The translations under genes were made by a program, and so were the position numbers. The notes beneath the pieces were generated by a model that was not told the origin of the DNA, did no database searches, and saw only the letters and a list, made by a program, of their open reading frames with translations. DNA of 64,000 bases from Variovorax guangxiensis. GTDB taxonomy: Bacteria > Pseudomonadota > Gammaproteobacteria > Burkholderiales > Burkholderiaceae_C. Below are positions 58,562-64,000 of the stretch, one piece after another. Location: contig NZ_RXFT01000001.1 in the NCBI RefSeq assembly GCF_003952165.1, positions 434,001-498,000 of the forward strand, read 5' to 3'. The first letter of the stretch is position 1. Every line of letters starts with the position of its first letter.

Positions 58562-59596
58562 ATGAAAACGACGTTCAAATTTGCAACAGCCGGTCTCGTG
58601 GCCGCGGTGTTCTCCATTCCCGCCCTCGCGCAAGACGTGACCGGTGCCGGCGCCAGCTTCCCGGCGCCGCTGTACGCCAAGTGGGCTTCCGACTTCAACA
58701 AGGCCACCGGCGTCAAGATCAACTACCAGTCGGTCGGCTCGGGTGCCGGCATCAAGCAGATCGAAGCCAAGACCGTCGATTTCGGCGCTTCGGATGCTCC
58801 CCTGAAGGACGACGAACTCCAGGCCAAGGGCCTGATGCAGTTCCCCACCGTCATCGGCGGCGTGATTCCCGTGGTCAACATCCAGGGCGTGAAGCCCGGC
58901 GAGCTGAAGCTCAACGGCCAGGTCCTGGGCGACATTTACCTGGGCAAGATCACCAAGTGGAACGACCCCGCCATCAAGGCGCTGAACGGTTCGCTGAACC
59001 TCCCCGACGCCGCCATCGCCCCGGTTCGCCGCGCCGACGGTTCGGGTACCAGCTTCCTGTTCACCAACTACCTGAGCAAGGTCAACGCCGAGTGGAAGAC
59101 CAAGGTCGGCGAAGGCACGGCCGTGAACTGGCCTACCGGCGCGGGTGGCAAGGGCAATGAAGGCGTCGCCGCTTTCGTGAACCGCCTGCCGAACTCGATC
59201 GGCTACGTCGAATATGCCTACGTCAAGCAGAACAAGATGACGTACGCCCAGATGCAGAACGCCGCCGGCACCTTCGTGTCGCCCGACGACTCGGCATTCA
59301 AGGCCGCCGCCGCCGGCGCTGAATGGAACAAGAGCTTCTACCAGGTGCTGACCAACCAGGCTGGCAAGGACGCATGGCCCATCACCGGTGCCACCTTCAT
59401 CCTGATGCACAAGGTGCAGGACAAGCCCGCCAACGCGACCACTGTGCTCAAGTTCTTCGACTGGGCCTACAAGAGCGGCGACAAGACGGCCGACGAGCTC
59501 GACTACGTGCCGATGCCCGAAGCCGTGAAGGCCACCATCGCCAAGGCATGGGGTGAGGTGAAGGACTCGTCGGGCAAGGCCGTCGCGTTCAAGTAA
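58562..59596 (+). CDS. pstS: Phosphate ABC transporter substrate-binding protein PstS
   Basis: 344 residues. Sec signal peptide ending FSIPALAQD (about 24). Phosphate ligands in [37 protein letters not shown] and [12 protein letters not shown] are typical of PstS. It binds inorganic phosphate in the periplasm and hands it to PstCA. AAGGAAG precedes the ATG. First gene of the operon. Confidence 0.96.
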   Translation: MKTTFKFATAGLVAAVFSIPALAQDVTGAGASFPAPLYAKWASDFNKATGVKINYQSVGSGAGIKQIEAKTVDFGASDAPLKDDELQAKGLMQFPTVIGGVIPVVNIQGVKPGELKLNGQVLGDIYLGKITKWNDPAIKALNGSLNLPDAAIAPVRRADGSGTSFLFTNYLSKVNAEWKTKVGEGTAVNWPTGAGGKGNEGVAAFVNRLPNSIGYVEYAYVKQNKMTYAQMQNAAGTFVSPDDSAFKAAAAGAEWNKSFYQVLTNQAGKDAWPITGATFILMHKVQDKPANATTVLKFFDWAYKSGDKTADELDYVPMPEAVKATIAKAWGEVKDSSGKAVAFK

Positions 59597-59626
59597 ACCC
59601 ACCCAACAGTCCAGGACGGCGCGCCC

Positions 59627-60709
59627 ATGAGCAACTCTTCGCTCGAGGACGCGCCGCTTTCGTCTTTGCCGGAGCGACCCGTGTCATCCACCTTTCCCGC
59701 CGCCACCACCTCTCTCGACCTCGCGGCCGAGCGCGGTCGTGCCACCGCACCTCCGCCGCCTGTGAAGGCGCCGCGTTCCGGCCCCATGGCCGACCGGCTG
59801 TTCGGCTGGGCCGCCAAGGGCGCCGCCTTGCTGACGCTGGCGATGCTCATCGGCATCCTGCTGTCCCTGGTTGCCGGCGCCTGGCCCGCCATCTCGAAGT
59901 ACGGCCTCGGCTTCCTCACGAGCAGCGTGTGGGACCCGGTCAAGGACGAGTACGGCGGCCTGGTCATGATCTACGGCACGCTGGCCACCTCGATCATCGC
60001 GCTGGTGATCGCAGTGCCGGTGAGCTTCGGCATCGCGCTCTTCCTCACCGAACTTTCGCCCAGCTGGCTCAAGCGCCCGCTGGGTACGGCCATCGAGCTG
60101 CTGGCTGCGGTGCCCTCCATCGTGTACGGCATGTGGGGCCTGCTGGTGTTCGGGCCGATCCTGTCGACCTGGGTGCAGCAGCCGCTGCAGAAGCTGCTCT
60201 CCGACGTGCCGTATCTCGGCGCGCTGGTGTCGGGCCCGCCCGTGGGCATCGGCATCCTGTCGGCCGGCATCATCCTCGCGATCATGATCATCCCGTTCAT
60301 CGCCTCGGTGATGCGCGACGTGTTCGAGGTGACGCCGCCGCTGCTGAAGGAGTCGGCCTACGGCCTCGGCTCCACCACGTGGGAAGTCGTCTCCAAGGTG
60401 GTGCTGCCCTATACCAAGGCCGGCGTCATCGGCGGCATCATGCTCGGCCTCGGCCGGGCGCTGGGTGAAACGATGGCGGTCACGTTCGTGATCGGCAACA
60501 TGAACCAGCTCAACTCCCTTTCCGTGTTCGAGGCTGCGAACAGCATCACCTCGGCACTCGCCAACGAATTCGCCGAAGCCGGCGCGGGCCTGCACCAGGC
60601 TGCGCTGATGTACCTCGGCCTCGTGCTGTTCTTCATCACCTTCGTCGTGCTGTCGCTCTCCAAGATGCTGCTGGCCAAGATGAAGAAGAGCGAAGGAACC
60701 AAGTCGTGA
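59627..60709 (+). CDS. pstC: Phosphate ABC transporter permease PstC
   Basis: 360 residues; a 50-residue Pro/Ala-rich N-terminal extension precedes six TM segments. The permease loop APxLGxPx-type region is seen as [17 protein letters not shown] near residue 278. 30 bp after pstS; its stop overlaps the pstA GTG by 4 bp. Confidence 0.95.
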   Translation: MSNSSLEDAPLSSLPERPVSSTFPAATTSLDLAAERGRATAPPPPVKAPRSGPMADRLFGWAAKGAALLTLAMLIGILLSLVAGAWPAISKYGLGFLTSSVWDPVKDEYGGLVMIYGTLATSIIALVIAVPVSFGIALFLTELSPSWLKRPLGTAIELLAAVPSIVYGMWGLLVFGPILSTWVQQPLQKLLSDVPYLGALVSGPPVGIGILSAGIILAIMIIPFIASVMRDVFEVTPPLLKESAYGLGSTTWEVVSKVVLPYTKAGVIGGIMLGLGRALGETMAVTFVIGNMNQLNSLSVFEAANSITSALANEFAEAGAGLHQAALMYLGLVLFFITFVVLSLSKMLLAKMKKSEGTKS

Positions 60710-61590
60710 GCACCGCCCAGAACCTTCTCGTGGCCAAGGCGCTGGCCGAAACGCGCCAGGCCAGGTTTGCCGCGCGCAACCGCGTCAACAAGATCGCGCT
60801 CACGCTGTCGCTCGCCGCGATGGCCTTCGGCGTGTTCTGGCTGATCTGGATCCTCTGGGAGACGCTGCGCCAGGGCGTGGGCGGCCTGGCCATCGCCACG
60901 TTCACGCAGATGACGCCGCCGCCGAACGAGGCGGGCGGTATCGCGAACGCGATCTTCGGCTCCTTCGTGATGGTGATGCTGGCCACCTTCGTGGGCACGC
61001 CGATCGGCATCATGGCCGGCATCTATTTGGCCGAGTACAACCCCAAGGGACTGCTCTCTTCGGTCACGCGCTTCGTCAACGACATCCTGCTGTCCGCGCC
61101 GTCGATCGTGATCGGCCTGTTCGTCTATGCCGTGGTGGTGGCCTACTTCAAGACCTTCTCGGGTCTGGCCGGGGCCATCGCGCTGGCGCTGATCGTGATC
61201 CCGGTGGTGATTCGCACCACCGAGAACATGCTGCAGCTGGTGCCGCCGGGCCTGCGCGAAGCTGCCTATGCGCTGGGCACGCCGAAGTGGCGCGTCATCA
61301 CCAACATCACGCTGCGCGCCGCCCGCGCCGGTGTGGTCACCGGTGTGCTGCTGGCCGTGGCGCGTATCGCCGGTGAAACCGCGCCGCTGCTCTTCACCGC
61401 GCTGAACAACCAGTTCTGGACCGCCGACGTGAGCCAGCCGATGGCCAGCCTGCCGGTCACGATCTTCAAGTTCGCGATGAGCCCCTACGAGAACTGGCAA
61501 CAGCTGGCATGGGCCGGCGTGTTCCTGATCACGATTGCCGTGCTCGCCCTCAACATCCTGGCGCGGGTACTGACGCGCAACAAACATTGA
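60706..61590 (+). CDS. pstA: Phosphate ABC transporter permease PstA
   Basis: 294 residues, GTG start overlapping the pstC stop as GTGA. Six TM spans; EAA-type loop [21 protein letters not shown] with [15 protein letters not shown]. Forms the channel with PstC. Confidence 0.95.
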   Translation: MSTAQNLLVAKALAETRQARFAARNRVNKIALTLSLAAMAFGVFWLIWILWETLRQGVGGLAIATFTQMTPPPNEAGGIANAIFGSFVMVMLATFVGTPIGIMAGIYLAEYNPKGLLSSVTRFVNDILLSAPSIVIGLFVYAVVVAYFKTFSGLAGAIALALIVIPVVIRTTENMLQLVPPGLREAAYALGTPKWRVITNITLRAARAGVVTGVLLAVARIAGETAPLLFTALNNQFWTADVSQPMASLPVTIFKFAMSPYENWQQLAWAGVFLITIAVLALNILARVLTRNKH

Positions 61591-61610
61591 ATCCGGAAGA
61601 AGTCAACAAC

Positions 61611-62390
61611 ATGCCAAACACCGTCGCACAACCGTCGCGCTCGAAGATCTCGGTCAAGGACCTGAACTTCTACTACGGCAAGTTCCACGCGCTCAAGGGC
61701 ATCAATCTCGAAATCCCCGAGAACAAGGTCACGGCCTTCATCGGCCCGTCGGGCTGCGGCAAGTCGACCCTGCTGCGTACCTTCAACCGCATGTTCGAGC
61801 TCTATCCGGAGCAGCGCGCCGAAGGCACCATCGCCCTCGACGGCGAGAACCTGCTGACCTCGAAGCAGGACGTGGCGCTGATCCGCGCCAAGGTCGGCAT
61901 GGTGTTCCAGAAGCCCACGCCGTTCCCGATGTCGATCTACGACAACATCGCTTTCGGCGTGAAGCTGTTCGAGAACCTTTCGGCCAGCGAGATGGACGAC
62001 CGCGTCGAATGGGCGCTGAAGAAGGCCGCGCTGTGGACCGAAGTGCGCGACAAGCTGCAGCAAAGCGGCTCGGGCCTCTCCGGCGGCCAGCAGCAGCGCC
62101 TGTGCATCGCACGCGGCATCGCGATCAAGCCCGAAGTGCTGCTGCTCGACGAGCCCTGCTCGGCGCTCGACCCGATCTCGACCGCGAAGATCGAGGAGCT
62201 GATCGCCGAGCTCAAGAACGAATACACGGTGGTCATCGTGACGCACAACATGCAGCAGGCCGCCCGCTGCAGCGACTACACCGCCTACATGTACCTCGGC
62301 GACCTGATCGAGTTCGGCGCTACCGAACAGATGTTCTTCAAGCCGCAGCGCAAGGAGACCGAGGACTACATCACCGGCCGTTTCGGTTGA
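61611..62390 (+). CDS. pstB: Phosphate ABC transporter ATPase PstB
   Basis: 259 residues. Walker [10 protein letters not shown], signature LSGGQQQR, Walker [12 protein letters not shown] and H-loop VTHNM all intact. ATG at 61611 gives the normal PstB N-terminus; the open frame extends upstream into pstA. Drives phosphate import and, with PhoU, signals phosphate status to PhoR. Confidence 0.96.
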   Translation: MPNTVAQPSRSKISVKDLNFYYGKFHALKGINLEIPENKVTAFIGPSGCGKSTLLRTFNRMFELYPEQRAEGTIALDGENLLTSKQDVALIRAKVGMVFQKPTPFPMSIYDNIAFGVKLFENLSASEMDDRVEWALKKAALWTEVRDKLQQSGSGLSGGQQQRLCIARGIAIKPEVLLLDEPCSALDPISTAKIEELIAELKNEYTVVIVTHNMQQAARCSDYTAYMYLGDLIEFGATEQMFFKPQRKETEDYITGRFG

Positions 62391-62409
62391 AGTCAAAGGA
62401 GACAACAAC

Positions 62410-63111
62410 ATGACCGAGAAACACCTCTCCAGCCAGTTCGACAGCGAGCTCAACGGCGTTTCGTCGCGCGTGATGGAACTCGGCGGCATGGTCGAGTCGC
62501 AGATCAACCAGGCCGTGTACGCGCTGTTGCAGTTCGACTCCGAAGCGGCCAACCGTGTGATGGAAACCGAGCACCGCGTCAATGCGATGGAGATCGACAT
62601 CGACCGCGAGCTGTCGTCCATCATCGCGCGCCGCCAGCCGACCGCACGCGACCTGCGCCTGCTGATCGCCATCAGCAAGACCACCGCCAACCTCGAGCGC
62701 GTGGGCGACGAAGCCAACAAGATCGCGCGCATGGTCAAGTCGATCATCGAGAGCGGCGCCGCCCGCCAGCTGCCCACGACCGAGCTGCGCATCGCCGCCG
62801 ACCTCGCCGCGGGCCTGCTGCGCAAGGCGCTCGACGCCTTCGCCCGTCTCGACACCGCCGCGGCGCTGTCGATCTTGAAGGACGACGACCTGATCGACAA
62901 GGAGTTCGACGGTTTCGTGCGCAAGCTGGTCACCTACATGATGGAAGACCCGCGCACCATCTCGGCCAGCCTGGACCTGCTGTTCCTGGCCAAGGCCATC
63001 GAACGCATCGGCGACCACGCGAAGAACATCGCCGAATTCATCATCTACATCGTCAAGGGTGCCGATGTGCGGCACACTTCGATGCAGGAAATCGAGTCCG
63101 CGCTGCAGTAA
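62410..63111 (+). CDS. phoU: Phosphate signalling protein PhoU
   Basis: 233 residues, two three-helix repeats. Metal-binding-type motifs ERVGDEANKIARM and ERIGDHAKNIAEF are in the expected places. Couples PstB activity to repression of PhoR signalling. GGAGAC lies before the ATG. Confidence 0.95.
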   Translation: MTEKHLSSQFDSELNGVSSRVMELGGMVESQINQAVYALLQFDSEAANRVMETEHRVNAMEIDIDRELSSIIARRQPTARDLRLLIAISKTTANLERVGDEANKIARMVKSIIESGAARQLPTTELRIAADLAAGLLRKALDAFARLDTAAALSILKDDDLIDKEFDGFVRKLVTYMMEDPRTISASLDLLFLAKAIERIGDHAKNIAEFIIYIVKGADVRHTSMQEIESALQ

Positions 63112-63138
63112 CGGCTGCGGCAAGACTCCCAAGAAAGC

Positions 63139-63831
63139 ATGAAGAAACCCCGAGTCCTGATCGTCGAAGACGAGTCCTCGATCGCCGAGCTGATCGCCGT
63201 CAACCTGCGCCACAACGGCTTCGAGCCGATCTGGTCGGAAGATGGCGCCGCGGCCCAGCGAGAGATCGACGCCTTCCTGCCGGATCTGATCCTGCTCGAC
63301 TGGATGCTGCCCGGCCAGAGCGGCCTGCAGCTCGCGCGCCAGTGGCGCAAGGACCCGCGCACCAAGGCCATCCCGATCCTGATGCTGACCGCGCGCGGCG
63401 ACGAACCCGACAAGGTCGCCGGCCTCGATGCCGGTGCCGACGACTACATCACCAAGCCGTTCTCCACCCAGGAGATGCTGGCCCGCATCCGCGCCGTGCT
63501 GCGCCGCCGGGCGCCGGAAGTGGTCACGGAGCGCGTCGAGATCGGTGAGCTGGCCCTCGACACCTCCACCCATCGCGTGACCTGGCAGGGTGGCGCGCTG
63601 AAGGTCGGCCCGACCGAGTTCAAGCTGCTGGCCTACCTGATGCAGCATGCCGAGCGCGTGCACAGCCGCGCGCAGCTGCTCGACAAGGTGTGGGGCGACC
63701 ACGTCTACATCGAGGAGCGCACGGTCGACGTGCACGTCAAGCGCCTGCGTGAATCGCTGGGCGCGGCGGCGCCGATGGTCGAGACCGTCCGCGGAGCGGG
63801 CTATCGCCTGACCGCCCAAGTCACGGTTTGA
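63139..63831 (+). CDS. phoB: Phosphate regulon response regulator PhoB
   Basis: 230 residues. Receiver domain with acidic pocket (IVEDESS), phosphoacceptor Asp in LLDWMLPG (about residue 54) and KPFS Lys; C-terminal OmpR-type winged helix (VGPTEFKLLAYLM; EERTVDVHVKRLRE). Activator for the Pho boxes found at 54029, 58411 and 58478, and perhaps at 18511. Confidence 0.96.
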   Translation: MKKPRVLIVEDESSIAELIAVNLRHNGFEPIWSEDGAAAQREIDAFLPDLILLDWMLPGQSGLQLARQWRKDPRTKAIPILMLTARGDEPDKVAGLDAGADDYITKPFSTQEMLARIRAVLRRRAPEVVTERVEIGELALDTSTHRVTWQGGALKVGPTEFKLLAYLMQHAERVHSRAQLLDKVWGDHVYIEERTVDVHVKRLRESLGAAAPMVETVRGAGYRLTAQVTV

Positions 63832-63875
63832 GCGCCGTGGCTTCCTTTGGCCGCGGGCGCGGATAATCGCCCGCC

Positions 63876-64000
63876 ATGCCTTTCCGCATTGCTACTTTTT
63901 TAATAGCGTCCCTTGCAGTAGGAGCGGGCGCTGTTGCCATTTTTGGCTGGAAGTTCGGCTGGCTGGGGGCGTGGCTTGGTTCCGTGCTCTGGCTGGCGCT
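63876..64000 (+). CDS. phoR: Phosphate sensor histidine kinase PhoR, N-terminus only
   Basis: About 41 residues before the window ends: MPFRIATFLIASLAVGAGAV followed by a second hydrophobic stretch with GWKFGWLGAWLGSVLW. This is the usual TM start of PhoR, and its position 44 bp after phoB supports the call. The first 60 bp hold GCTAC...TAGC and GCGC-rich sequence like dispersed Comamonadaceae repeats. Confidence 0.78.
   Translation, partial: MPFRIATFLIASLAVGAGAVAIFGWKFGWLGAWLGSVLWLA

Overview
The window is high-GC DNA (roughly 65 %) from a betaproteobacterium. Gene content and order (pstS-pstC-pstA-pstB-phoU-phoB-phoR next to ppk1/sixA/ppx, a DECR-like reductase, DszC-like flavoprotein, LLM/CMD/AhpD cassette) point to Burkholderiales, family Comamonadaceae, most likely Variovorax or a close relative. 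That placement is inference from protein resemblance; no rRNA gene is present.

Layout. 1-15.4 kb is ordinary chromosome: acyl-CoA metabolism genes (partial CaiB/BaiF transferase, dienoyl-CoA-reductase-like SDR, enoyl-CoA hydratase), an Lrp-type regulator with a duplicated HTH segment, GSTs, PhoX phosphatase, a DszC-like flavoprotein, a D-threonine-aldolase-like PLP enzyme, several small unknowns, a diguanylate cyclase, and a three-gene luciferase-like/CMD/AhpD cassette. 15.8-24.9 kb is a phosphate-scavenging and lipoprotein cluster: a metallophosphoesterase faces away from a phosphoesterase, a di-haem peroxidase, two tandem paralogous lipoproteins and a 2OG-Fe(II) oxygenase. A Pho-box-like site lies in the AT-rich divergent intergenic region. 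A candidate small RNA with a CU-rich loop follows at 25.0 kb, then a 1001-residue ESPR autotransporter.

28.70-49.73 kb is a 21-kb integrated element. It has a P4-type tyrosine integrase beside tRNA-Arg(TCT), a 16-bp att duplication at both ends, and matching double arm-type repeats just inside each end. It carries two excisionase-like genes, three AlpA-like/HTH regulators, a ribbon-helix-helix gene with its own operator repeats, a run of small genes joined by 8-bp overlaps, a replication-like gene ending in four inverted iterons, and two long proteins resembling podovirus ejection proteins. I see no terminase, portal, capsid or tail gene, so this is either a decayed prophage or a phage satellite. 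The cargo next to the integrase includes a 48-residue proline-rich peptide translationally coupled to a SLATT-like 2TM protein, and an ADP-ribosyltransferase-like protein. Both are candidate defence or toxin genes.

49.7-64 kb returns to chromosome: tRNA-Arg, tRNA-Pro, a YfcG-like GST, a cNMP/FAD oxidoreductase with a UBP zinc-finger partner, ornithine-lipid acyltransferase OlsB, then polyphosphate and phosphate-uptake genes (ppk1, sixA, ppx, pstSCAB, phoU, phoB, start of phoR). Pho boxes of the classical 7-4-7 form precede ppk1, ppx and pstS. Together with PhoX, the two phosphoesterases and OlsB, a large share of the chromosomal genes here probably respond to phosphate starvation through the PhoB encoded at the right edge.
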